Positions 1 to 11,600 of a DNA stretch of 64,000 nucleotides are shown piece after piece. Below the pieces are notes generated by a model. It made no database searches and was not told the DNA's origin. It was given only the letters and a program-made list of their open reading frames with translations. Source of the stretch: Micrasema longulum (taxonomy: Eukaryota; Arthropoda; Insecta; Trichoptera; Brachycentridae); the NCBI GenBank assembly GCA_022494885.1, contig JAGVSM010001666.1, positions 186,001 through 250,000 on the forward strand. The letters run 5' to 3'. A program made the translations under genes and the position numbers. How positions within the stretch are numbered: position 1 is the stretch's first letter; each line of letters opens with the position of its first letter.

Positions 1-58
1 GAACCCGAGACCTCTTGCATGGTAGGCAAACACGCTGGCCATTACACCGCAAGGCCCA
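1..58 (-). repeat. tRNA-derived SINE head (cut by window edge)
   Basis: Read on the minus strand this is a tRNA-like promoter: an A-box-like stretch, a CATGCAAGAGGTCTCGGGTT segment and a B box (GGTTC). The same head occurs in full SINE copies at 16725-16976 (-) and 29857-30125 (+). The SINE body continues left of the window. Confidence 0.8.
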
Positions 59-1720
59 CAAAAGCAAAGACAAACACGGGCTATAAAATAATGGGTTACA
101 ATATATTCAAGAACATGATTGACATACTAGATTTCAAGATAAGCCATGCCAATCCATCTTTATCTTACACTGTGTAAATGGCGAAGAGATCTATGAAAAG
201 GATGAAGATCTATCTCAAAGCTGTGCGACCAATTTACTAATCTACACATTCTTGATATTATTTTTAATATGCAATGAATTATTTCCTTTTCTAAAGGTAA
301 GAAACCTTTCATTTTTAACTATTAGGGATCTTGGTGTAATTTTTATGATAAACTTACATTTATCAAACATACTGAAAAGATCTCAAATGAGGCGCTAAGT
401 ATACACAATACCTCGCCGCGCATACAGTTGAACTGTAGATATGGGTGGCTCTGCAGCTGCTATTCCGCTATCTCGGATGAGGTAAACTCCTCAGGCTGGG
501 GCGGCGGTGATATCCTCTAAAACAGGGTAGGCGGCGGAGTCAAAGTGGAAAGAGCGGAACTCCATAATTACACGCCTAGTCTTGGTTTATGCACAATTTA
601 TTTATTAAAAAACATACTGGTTTTATCTATTCATTTGTACCATTTCGCAGTCAGGCACGGTGCGAGACAGCATGTGTAGGCCGCGGGACAGAGCGAGAGG
701 GGATCAGGCTGTCTCAGATTAACTCGTAGCGCACGCTCACATTGCGGAATATTTTTACATTTGGTTTCTTTGATTTATTTTTGAAACTAAATAACTCTGT
801 ATTGAGTTTACATATGAATTGAGTATGTAGGCATCACCCCCGTGTCTCAATTGACGCATACATAACAAGGGGAAGGATCCTCCATACTTGGTAAAAAAAG
901 TGGCCAAGAGTTTATTGGGATGCGTGAGGCCTAGTGCCTCACAATCCTAAACATATTTTAATAGTCTCGATATTTTAATTTCTGTCCCTGAAAGTGACTA
1001 TTACCGTCTTTATTATAGGGGCAGCTTATTAGATCACAAATCGAAACTCATATCTATAGTAGGAAGGAAAAAAAAACATATATTTTTTACTAAAAAACTC
1101 TCGTACGACTCTTCACATTAGGACATCGGCAGCGCTGCCTAGAGGTCAGTCTGCGAAGTTCAGCTGCCGGCGTCCGTCAGTTTAACTGTGCTCACTAGAG
1201 CATTTTTCCCGGTGCAAATAACATCTCTGGAGCGCTTGCATCTATGGTCCCAGATAAGGGCCGCCAGGTTTAATAATAATAATATTAATGTGCTGCGCGC
1301 GTCGCTGCGCTGTAGAGCGCATTTAGCCTTTTTTCTCTATAAGAGTGGCGATGTCCGATTCATAAATTTTTTAATATAACACCAATCAAGTCATTTTATT
1401 GCTCCTCGGTTAGAAGTTCTCTAGAATATCTCCAGTCTGGTCGCCCCATCATTATGCTGATGGATTGGCCATGGGGAACTCATAGTGTGGCCTCCTAGGT
1501 CCCTAGGTCCCCACCTAAATCCCGTTGATTTTTTAATCTGGGGTTTTACAAAGAGTTGGCGTACATATCGGAATATTCCTCCATTGAACAATTGAAGTAA
1601 AAACTACCCAAGGCCTAAACGAAGATAAGAGAAAAGGAAGATGTATTCTGTAGGCTCAAAAGAAATTTTATTGAAAGGTGTAGTCTATGCATAGCGAATA
1701 ATGGAACTCATTTTGAGCAT
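59..1720. other. Gene-free stretch with LINE debris
   Basis: No convincing gene. Positions 110-250 resemble 57030-57190 (same LINE 3' region). Positions 316-402 (+) translate, across one frameshift, to IRDLGVIF then KLTFIKH, a motif of Jockey-like reverse transcriptases downstream of the catalytic site. GC-richer patches near 410-560, 650-740 and 1100-1270 have no recognisable coding content. Confidence 0.5.
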
Positions 1721-1935
1721 TTACTTTTTTTTTAAATGTATTTTTTGTTTATTGAATAAACGCCCAGAGGGCTCTTATTGGTTAAGAAGTACATAAAGTA
1801 TTATAGTAATTGACAAAAAGTATAATCAGGATTATTTCACTAATGTTAATTATATAACAAAAAGAAAAAAAGTTAAGATGAATAAAAATTAAGAAGAGGA
1901 GAATTGAGGGGATGGCCATTCAATTGAAAAGATAG
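1721..1935 (-). repeat. Probable LINE 3' tail
   Basis: A T-run followed by a sequence that on the minus strand would be an A-rich 3' end (AATAAACAAAAAATACATTT, followed by an A-run). It lies just downstream, in the minus sense, of the reverse-transcriptase fragment at 1936-2100, so it is probably the tail of the same dead element. Confidence 0.4.
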
Positions 1936-2100
1936 CTAATTTAATGGTCTATATGTTTGAACAAAATCAAAAACGGCACATTTCATATTAGATAATTTTC
2001 GAAATCTGTAGTATTGTGATGAGAGAAGATTAGTGGATAAAAGAAATTTTACGAGTCTGTCTTTAATGACTTGTTCAAAAATGTTAGAAAATATAGTTAT
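1936..2100 (-). pseudogene. LINE reverse transcriptase fragment
   Basis: A 54-codon open stretch on the minus strand ends in TAG. It reads IFSNIFEQVIKDRLVKFL, then NLLSSQYYRF, then AVFDFVQTY. This is the RT region between the palm motifs (family pattern: SKIFEK-x-RL-x-FL, LL-x-QYGFRK, A-DFV). Both ends are missing, so it is a dead 5'- and 3'-truncated copy of a Jockey/CR1-group LINE. Confidence 0.75.
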
Positions 2101-2424
2101 CAATCTATAGGTATTATTGATTAAAAATTATTCATATACCAATTAAATTCGTATATAGTATCTATTTAAACGTGTGTGATGTTATTTAAACATTGGCGCT
2201 TTTCAGAACCATAGTAATCAGCAAAGTAGATAGTAGGTACATAATAATAACAGTCGTATGACATAAGTAGGTATGAGCACAGAGTAAAAAGTAGAATAAT
2301 ATTCTAGACGTAATAGCGCGCAGCGTAGCGCCGCAGTACATTTAGGAACACGCGGTGACGACCTTGAGAATGACGCTTGTCGCGCTTGCGCATTACAGCT
2401 ATTACAAATTACAACAAAAGTTAA

Positions 2425-2612
2425 GATGGTCGACGTGCGCTGTCATTGAGTGTTATTAGTTATTACTGTCCGAAAAATATTCACTATTTACTCCAAAATA
2501 CCAAACTGGGTTCCAAAAGTGTCGATCAGTTATTAAATTTAGCGGATACTTATTTCGTGGATGACGTAACTGCCGTAATAAAATGTTTCGCGGAACAGAA
2601 AAAGGAAAATTG
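2425..2612 (+). CDS. R3HCC1L: R3HCC1L exon 1 (5' boundary unresolved)
   Basis: The frame that joins exon 2 is open from 2425 and reads [20 protein letters not shown] just before the donor TG|GTAAGT at 2613, leaving phase 2. Protein-like sequence is convincing from about 2521. A different-frame ATG at 2583 also reaches the donor but would be out of frame with exon 2. The ATG at 2426 opens only a 7-codon ORF. An acceptor-like AG at 2518-2519 could mark the true exon start. Confidence 0.75.
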
Positions 2613-5600
2613 GTAAGTCACCCGCTTCATTGGAATATAAGTAAATAAAGTATAATAACACTTTTCTGAAGCTTATCAATGTCGCTGTTTTTTTATTGCA
2701 AAAAGGTACGCGCGTCTTCGGAAGCGAATATATCAACACTCGGCCGGTAAGAAGTCAGCAGCTCCGACGAGGAAGAGATGTCACAATTCGTGTAATAACA
2801 GAAAGTGAAAGTATTTCACGATTGCGCCGTAACAGAGTCTTACATAAAGCGGACCGTGTGTATTCGCACTCGCGAGTATCTCGCCTATTCTCATTGACCT
2901 CCGGAACATCGGAGCCTATTGGAAAATAACATTCGATTATTTCTAGCCTATTCGGCGACGATGAGATGAGGGATAACGCAGACTGTAGTATGTAACACTT
3001 GCAGCGTGCTGGTGTTCCCGGCGTGCAGTAACTACCGGCGCTACCTGGTGCACCGATCGTGCGAGAGCCTGCGCCTCCCGGCCGAGGGCCCCCCGGGTCC
3101 GCGCCTCGCGTCCTTCTCCATCGGGGCCGGAGAGCAGCGCCGACCCGTGGTCTGCCATGAGCGCCAGTTACTCGGGTAATGTGTATAATCTCAATACTGG
3201 CATTTAGGAGACTGCTCGCCGTTCCGCGGAGTGTTGCAGAATCCGGATCGGGAAGTTTGAGGTTCGCCGGAGCTCGCTCTGCCGCAACTTGCTTCTCATT
3301 TTCCAAGTAATTCAGTAAGTAGGTATTTACGAATAAAAGAAAATAACTCCAAAATATGCTCAATACTTGTTCAATCATCAGGACACGGAGATGTTTCCGC
3401 TCTATAGTGAAAATCTCCTCGAGGGCACAGTACAATAAACATTTATTCCCGTCCCGTTGATTATGTATCTCTGTGTCCAAACGGATGAAGAATACCGTCT
3501 GTGTGTGAAAAAGAACCGGAACCCTGGATCGGTGTTTTCGACTCGATGGCTGCTATCGGATAGAGTCCCGATCAAGTCCGCCCGCTTCGTTGTTCAGCAG
3601 TCGGTGCATTCGTCCGCCATTCTTCGGGTCCCGGGTTCGACTTCTCGCTGGGTGGATGTAAATTATTAATTTTAAAGATTTTTTAAACTACAATATTTCG
3701 TTGTTCCCAGCCTAGCACATGAAGGGTAAGAATGATCGCCCTTCCTTCATTTGACCGATGATGGAACTACGCCACATTTGACTTAGCGATGCGGTGCCCT
3801 ATGCGCCACTGGGTGTGGAAAGGGGAATGATGATGATTGAATTGAAGTTTTTTCTGCGAAATAATGTAGGTTTTAAGTACTTGTACATTTAAAGATTAAT
3901 GTCAAAAAGTTCAGCAAAAACTTTAACACGAATCATGTAGGGACATTCCCATCGATCACCGGAGCCTTGTACGTCTGCCAGCTGACTATTTGTCCACTTT
4001 CAGGCGCCCCCTTTCCTGCCCCCTAGGAGACTCGAGGGCAACTATGGGGGTCCCGAACAACCGGGACGATGACCAATCAAGTATGTTTCCTTATTCGCCT
4101 ATAGACGGGGCCTACGTTTAAAGCGGTAATGCGATAGTGTGTTGTGACACTGTCCCGTCGAGTTTCAATAAAAATTGGCCCTTCTATATTCACGAATATA
4201 ATATACTCGTGTATATCGGCACCCTAAACTCAAATGGGCAATATCAAAACACATTACCGCATTCCTTCTGTGCGCCTTGAACGTAGACCCCGTCAATACA
4301 TATCATTTACACCTGTTTACGCACCAACCACATATTTATACCGACTGCTTTTGTATTACATCATAAAATGTAATTCTGAAAAACTGAAAAAAAACTCAAA
4401 TAAACTTTTTATTTTGGATCATTTTAATAAATTTTGTTTATTTTATGACTAAGGAGCAGTTGGCAAAATTATTCAATTGAGTAAATTAAAACAAGGTTAA
4501 ATAAGGAAATTCAGTGGATTAAAATAAAAAATAAAAATCGTTAGTAGACGATTGTACTAAGCCAAATTTTTTTTTCCAATTTTTATATATTATATTATCA
4601 GCGCTATGGTTTTTTAAAGTTTTGTGTTTCTGAAATAACTGTGACGTCAGAGGTTCTCTTCGCTTATTCTCGATCAGTTCTACCCATCAGTCCATTGACA
4701 GCGAGCAAACTGGAAATCTTCCAAAACTCTCTTATTATCGGTCGATTCATAGAACCAGGGATGTTGTTCAAAATAGTTTTTTTTTTAATTAAAATATTAT
4801 TCATTTATTTTTTTGTAGGAAACTTTACCATACAGTTTAATGCTCTTATTTTTACCGCACGCAAGAAATCATTTTTGTATCCAATTGCCCGTAGGGCTAA
4901 AGTTCCTCATTAAATAATATATTGATCAACAATATTTTGAGTATGTCCAAATGTTTGTAGACATCCTTGTCTACAAAAATTTGGATTGAACTCCCTGGGA
5001 GAAGAACATTTTAGAGAAGGTAGTATATAAGTCTAGGCAAGTCTTAAAATTTGGACATACTCAAAATATACTCGAGATAAATCCACCAGGGCCCCGATTA
5101 CAATGGGAAGTAAACAGCGTTATCTTCGACCGTCTAAAAAGAAAAACCGATATTTGTGTACGAAAATGAGTATATTTGCATAAACATTTAAAATATCTTC
5201 GTCGGTAACCTATAATTGAACATAGGTGCGAAGGTTTTCACGGTCACTGTTATCGATATGTTTCTTTTTTGGGATAGAGAGAATAGAAGTGTACCTACTG
5301 CCGACTGCGACACGGTACAAATTACTAGTACTTAAACACACACTTTTTCCTACAAAACACTCAGTTTACCCTGAAGATGGCTCCTGCAATGGTAGCCGAA
5401 ACGTCTGAACAAATCCAACACACACGGTACCACCAAAAAAAGAAACATATTTATAATTGTTTAGAAGAAAAATTTGTACGCATATTCTGCTTTTCGTGGA
5501 GAAAACTTAATTTTACTGTGTAGATAAAATTGAAGATAAATGTTAACTTCCCATTGTAATTTGGGCCCTGGTCCATGAAAAAGTATAGAAATTGAATAAG

Positions 5601-8600
5601 TAAGATTTTCAGGCGTTGCCTAGTATGTTGGTGAAATAATTCAATTAGATGAATCTCACCCGCATTAATAAAGGTTTCTGCTCTTTAACTTCACAACACC
5701 AATAGATGAAAGAATTGAAGGAATTGAATGTTCAGATATGGGCCGAATGGTGAATGTTAAGCTGTGTGCACTTAAAGTTAAAGTGGCCACTTAAACCAGC
5801 CGATGACAGGTCATAAGCCCTGTAGATGCCTAGACTTCTATATTAATTAATAATACTCCTATTCGTCGCACTCGACATACTGTATTACTGAGCTACAACA
5901 AATGCAACACCAGAGCAGCTCAAAATTCGCTCTTAGGAAGAGCAGTTAGTAACTTTTCTAAAATTGAGAAGATGTACGATTTAGACATCTTTAACGACTC
6001 AGCTCTCTGCTACAAACGGAAGCTGAGTCTTATAGATTTTAATGTTTAGTATTACTAATGTTATTATTGGAGCACATAGGGGAATTTGCTTATGTGTGCC
6101 CTACTTCAAAGTTTAAAGTTACTGTAATATTAGTATCATTTAGCCTCTTTGAAAATAAACAGAAACAATTAATACTAAACTAGGTACTACCAGAATACAC
6201 ACTACATAAACACTACATCTTATACACATCACTCCATACACCTCACTCCACGCACTACATTTCATACTCACAACAATAAAAACACAATCACTAGTAAATT
6301 TACACAAAGCACAAATTCTTCTTACATCTTGTTGTACTGTTAGATAGTTGTTTCATATATTGTGTTGTGTACGTAATTGGTGCTGTGTTAAGTTTATTTT
6401 TTGTTCGTAATATTGTCTAGATTTTTATTAACGTAGCACTGTGTGCACAACATTAAATTTAAACAAATAAACAAATTACCCTCTCTAAAATGTTCTTCAT
6501 CTCTATTGTAATATGTTAATACATTGATTATGAGATATAGAATCTACAAAGTTAGTGCTATAAATATTCATTATTTGACTATTGAAAAAATGGCTCATAT
6601 TATTTACATTCTTTTGTATATTCATATTAAATATATCCTTTAAATAATTAAATGAGCCCCCAAGTTATTACAGTAAAATGTTTTAGAATATGTACATTTG
6701 TTTGTCATTTATTTGACAGTAATTGTGTTGGCAAGTTATATTGTCCAGTACGATGGCGGTGATATCTTATGGTGACTATATACACAATATGGTGATAGGC
6801 TGCAATTAGCCACAAAGTTGCCAGAACAGTCTGTAATACAATGGGGCCGTGGAACCAAATGTGTTACATGTTCCACTTCCTACTGTGTTGTGTAATCTTG
6901 CGCCAATGTTTGCCCACCCATCTGCTATGTATTATATAACTGCGCAGAGTGAAAGTGGCTCTCTGTTGCAGGCTCCCCCCCCTGCGCCGCCTACCGCCCC
7001 CCCCGCGCCCGCCGCCCACCTTCCACCAGGTAACACTAACCATCCTCTCACTAGACCGCCGGACACTCGTCTCTCCACTACTCCACTATTGATATCGTTC
7101 CTTTAATGCTATGTTGTTCGTATTTTGTTATTTGTAGAGAGTTAGTTTGGAATTCATTATTTGTTTACAACATGTGGGAAATGAACACATTTCAGTAGTG
7201 ATACGCCGGTGAAGACTCGGCGTCCGGACCGCGAAGTGTACGTACCCCGAGCGCGACGCTCGCACGCCCCCGCGGCCCCTGCCGCCGCCATCCCTGCCGC
7301 CGTTTCCGCCGCCCCCGCCACGCCGCCGCGCCGGGCCCCCGACAAGGCGTTCTGCAACGTGTACCGGCCGCCACACGCGCGCGAGGATGGTGCTGACGGC
7401 GGTGCTGCTCCTGCTGCAGGTGCTGGCCATCCTGGCGACGCTGCCCATGATCCTGCGCAACATGTGAGCGGCCCGCGGCGCATCATGGGGCCGCCCGATA
7501 AGGACGAGGACACGGACGGCCGCGAGCTGCGCCGCGCCACGCGGGAGATAAACCGGAGCAACAGGAGGCTCATCAAGCAGAGCTTCCCCTCTGACGAGCT
7601 CGTCATCTCGGCTCCGGCCCCGGCCGAGGAGGCGCCGGGCGACGGCGCGGCGGAGAGGGCGGCGAGGGTGTTCGACCCTGCCGAACACGACTGGGAGGCG
7701 ATGCTGGACGAGGACGGCGAGTGCCTGGAGCCGGCGTTACTGGCCGAACTGGCGCAGGCCGTGGGGCGCGTCACGGTGCAGAGCCCCCGCGAGCCCCCGC
7801 CCACCCTGGAACCCTCGCCGCTGTCGCACGTGCTGGAGGTGTACGACTTTCCCGCCCAGTTCCGGGAGTTGGATCTGCTGGCCGTGTTCTCCGACTTCAA
7901 AGACACAGGCTTCGAGATCAAGTGGGTGGATGACAATCACGCCCTCCTGGTCTTCAGCAGCACCAAGATAGGTGAGCTGCACGTTGTATTGTTTGCTTCA
8001 TAGTTTGCAACTTGCATTTCACGGTACCTTGCCTTGTATTTGTGAAGGGATTTATACCATGCAGGGAACGGTCGGTATATTCACTGCCCAGTTTATGAGT
8101 TATTAGTTATTGAGCCTGGTGAGTGGGTGAAAGGAAATACCAAGTTAATATTCAAGGTTTACTGTACACTGTACTGTGTGATGTAATGATTACTTTACAA
8201 GTCACTGTACTTTTCCTGTATTTTTGTTTGACCCTTAGACTGCCAAACAACAATATATGTGTGTTCTTAATCGGGTCATAAAATTTTAACAGGATTGTTA
8301 CTGACGTCAAATTCCCCTAAAAGGTTTGGGAACAATAAAATTAATTATATAATCTGTTATTTTTTAGTTTCGTTCACTAGTTACCGGTTTTATAAAAATT
8401 AATTTATTTTTGAGAAATTGAAATTATTAATTTTGATCCACTTCGTGGTGTAGTGGTTTGCGCGTATGTTATTATGAAAAAGATCTCGGTTTTTATTCAA
8501 TTAAGGTTTCAATTATATGTGTACCTTAAAGTAAGTAAACAACGGGAGTCACATTGAATGTAATGTTCAGGAAACAAGATTTTGTGATTTCCAAAAAATA

Positions 8601-11600
8601 ACTTTTGAGTCAAATGATATAATCATAGTGCATGTTAAAATAGCATATCTCGGACTATTAATGTTTTTTATGAAAGAAAGTGGATTTTGGTATTTTATTC
8701 ACGGCTAATTGCGTTAATTTCTGCATTTTTAACTTCAAAACAGCAAAAAGAGGACTCCCGTGTTTTATCTTTTAAGGTACAGATGCATAAAGTGTATTAT
8801 TTCCTGACTGATCAGCATAATTTACCGTAAAAAGAAAAATCTTTAATACAGACTCACTCTTGTTTAAGAGAAAAAAGTCATTACTTTATATTCCCCGCCT
8901 GCTATTAAAACCGATCCACTAATTGTGAATGAGTGAATTTATTATGAATACTAATTTAATAAATTACCTTTAAAATAATAGAATAACTTAAGAGGTCCGT
9001 ATTTTACTGGAAAAGCCATCACTAAAATACATAAAAATAGTTTATGATGGAACCTAATGATTGTCAATTAAGAAGTTTAAAAAATGTGTTTATTTATTAT
9101 AATGGGTACAGCAACAGAAAATAAACATGTGTTAGCTATTAAGAAGAAGTAATTATTCTACAAATGAAACAAAAAGAAACAAATGACCACGCCGATTCAC
9201 CATGCGAGTAGGCAGAGGAAAGAACACCATATCAATATCTGTCTCTGCTTAAAGACCTCACTTCCTCTAAATTCATACATCTTCTATGAGCGTGCCGATT
9301 ATTCCGATTTTCAACATATCCTTTTTAAAGTATCTGCTAAACATGTCACAAGCCCTGTTAATGCCTAGACTTCCATATTTCCTTCTCTTCAACCAACTCC
9401 AAGATACATTTTTCTCTATTTTCGTTTAGCACGCATTGATGAAAATAGAAGGTTCGACAAAACATAACAGGGCACTTTGCCCCGCATTCAACAAAAAAAC
9501 AATAATAACGATTAAAACAATGCGCCCCGCTAAGCGAGACCATAAGGTTTGTTATTATTTCTAAACAAGAAATAATTGACAACCTCTGTACGACAATATG
9601 ATGCGTCATGGTTATTTTGGCATCTCGCTAACTCCATTAGAAGTGGACTAGCAATATGGAAGATTTTTCTTGGAAGTGTTCATTATTTTCAAATCCGAAG
9701 TGTGTTTGGGAAACAATATAGTCGATAAAATATTTAAATATTAGCATTTCTCATTAGATTCTTGAATAACTGCTTAGCAGTCGAGAGGGTTAAATCATTG
9801 ATAGCCCATTTAAATTATGACTAGTTCAAGGCTAAAATGTGAAAGAATATTAATGATAACATAAAAACATGTTTTATTGTCACTAGTGACAACTAGATAT
9901 TTTCTAAAAAAAATTGTTTATGAAAATTCATTTTAAGCAAAATATTAATGGCGGTTTAAAAATTCTTAACTCACATAAATACATTGTCATATAATAATTC
10001 AGTTTGTTCACCTGTGGAGACCGGGAGACCGTCACTCAAATATTTGAAAATGAACATTCAAAATGGAAATGTTTACTGAATAATCTGGCGGTGCATAAGG
10101 CAATATGGTTTCCGTGAGATTGACTTTTTGGGGAGTCCCCGATTTCCATTTCAAGCACTTCAACTGAATAACAACTAACAATACATTACCAGATATAAAT
10201 TCCTTTCGTATTTGTATATTTCTGTCATTAGAATAAATAAAAAAACTGGCAGGTGCCTAGCTAGATATTCTGCCGATTAGATTACTTCTCCTTCATGGTT
10301 AGATGGTCGAGTGAAGTCGGTCTCCCATTCGCCTCGCGCAGGCTGCTGGCCGCCGGCTGCAATAATTTCCCAATCTGCGCGTCACACTCCATTTTCTTAT
10401 TCGTATGTGATGGTGCATAGGGCAATGAAATATTGGAGTGTAAAAGCACACATAAAACTATTTTTCATATTGACATTTCCAGGAATTAAACCTGGAGCCG
10501 GAAGCGTGGTAGGCGAATGCGCCAACCACTACTCTACATGGCGGACTACTCTCCGCTGCATTTTGTTTTTCAGGCTTTTTACCTCGGAGCAGCCGACGAT
10601 AAAAAAAACACTCGTTCAAGATTCTGGTTCTTTCGCATACGTAGAACTGTATTCTCCATCCGCCATGATACGGACAAGTTTTGAAAAAAGAAATTCACAA
10701 TAGCAAACAGATAAAAACTTAGTCGCCGGCTGCTGCTGCTCTTAACGACCCACTAAATATTTTTCACCTTTCATAAAGCTGAGTGTTTTCAAATTAGATA
10801 AATCATTTGAAAATTTATTTATTAACTCTTACAAAAATAATATATAATTTTTTATTCTTACTCGGTTGTTGATAGTAATATTTTTTACATCTTTTGAAAA
10901 ACTTGTCCGAATCTTTTGTTTAATTTTGTTTGGTAGTTTATTGTATAATTTCAGTCCCTGGTTTATTAGTCTTGATTGTCCCTGTCCCGTTTTGGAATGT
11001 TGTATGTGGTATTTTTCTGATATTCTTGTATTATGTCCGTGTTTATTACAATTTTATTTCAAGTTTTAGTTTTTTGTCTACAATGATATCAGTGGCTAAC
11101 TTATTAATAAAATTCAAAGATTCCACTTGATAAAATTCATTAACATTGAATTGTTTAGTTCTTTAGTTGGTGTTAGATAAGGAAGGTCATATACTAGCTT
11201 CAGTATTTTATTTTGCTTTATTTATTTATTGTGGATAACTTATATAGCGCCATTTTCGTAATAAAATACCTCAAGGGCGCTTTACATGGTGATTCTATTG
11301 TTAAGTTAATTTAATCGAAGCTTTTAAATTTGTAATTTAATTAAAATAATTTATTTTGTTGTCACGTGCTACGGATTTATTCAAATGATTTAGAGAACAA
11401 GTGGGTTTTAAGTTTTTTCCGAAACATCACTTCACTTTCACAGCCTCGCACCTCTGCTGGGAGAGCATTCCATGCCATAGGGCCTGCGACCGCAAATGCG
11501 CGTTCACCAAATTTAGTGCGCTGTTTGCGTAGAGGTATAATAACTTTTCCTCTCGCCGTAGACGTAGCTGATCTAAGCGTGAGACGCCTGTCAGCTAGTT

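Larger units (their letters stand above)
3176..7195 (+). other. R3HCC1L intron 2, transposon-filled
   Basis: The 4.0 kb intron starts at GTAATG and ends at ATTTCAG. It holds a SINE tail (about 3618-3842), a piggyBac-family fragment (about 4560-4920), palindromic-repeat pieces (4925-5090, 5600-5848, 6480-6530), a hammerhead-like motif (5371-5403) and a LINE C-terminal coding fragment (5849-6049). A cryptic exon candidate lies at 6972-7029. Confidence 0.8.
8232..9789 (-). mobile_element. Non-autonomous piggyBac-like element, copy 2
   Basis: The ends are CCCTTAGACTGCCAAACAAC at 8232 and GCAGTCGAGAGGG at 9789. They correspond, inverted, to the ends of the 2.5 kb copy at 36810-39327. The target TTAA is intact on the right (9790-9793) and mutated to TTGA on the left (8228-8231). 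Blocks near 8730-9090 and 9340-9640 match 38290-38640 and 37010-37330 in reverse. The element is internally deleted, carries debris and has no intact transposase. Confidence 0.8.

Noticed and set aside
2755..3480. 241-codon antisense ORF over R3HCC1L exon 2
   Set aside because: Shadow of the GC-rich sense exon; Arg/Pro/Gly-rich composition without family resemblance, while the sense frame is the R3H domain.
7128..7936. Long antisense ORFs opposite R3HCC1L exon 3
   Set aside because: Low-complexity Ser/Ala/Gly/Arg sequence produced by GC-rich sense coding.
10311..10703. 130-codon ORF
   Set aside because: Runs across SINE-like sequence with a B-box-like core; no protein family.
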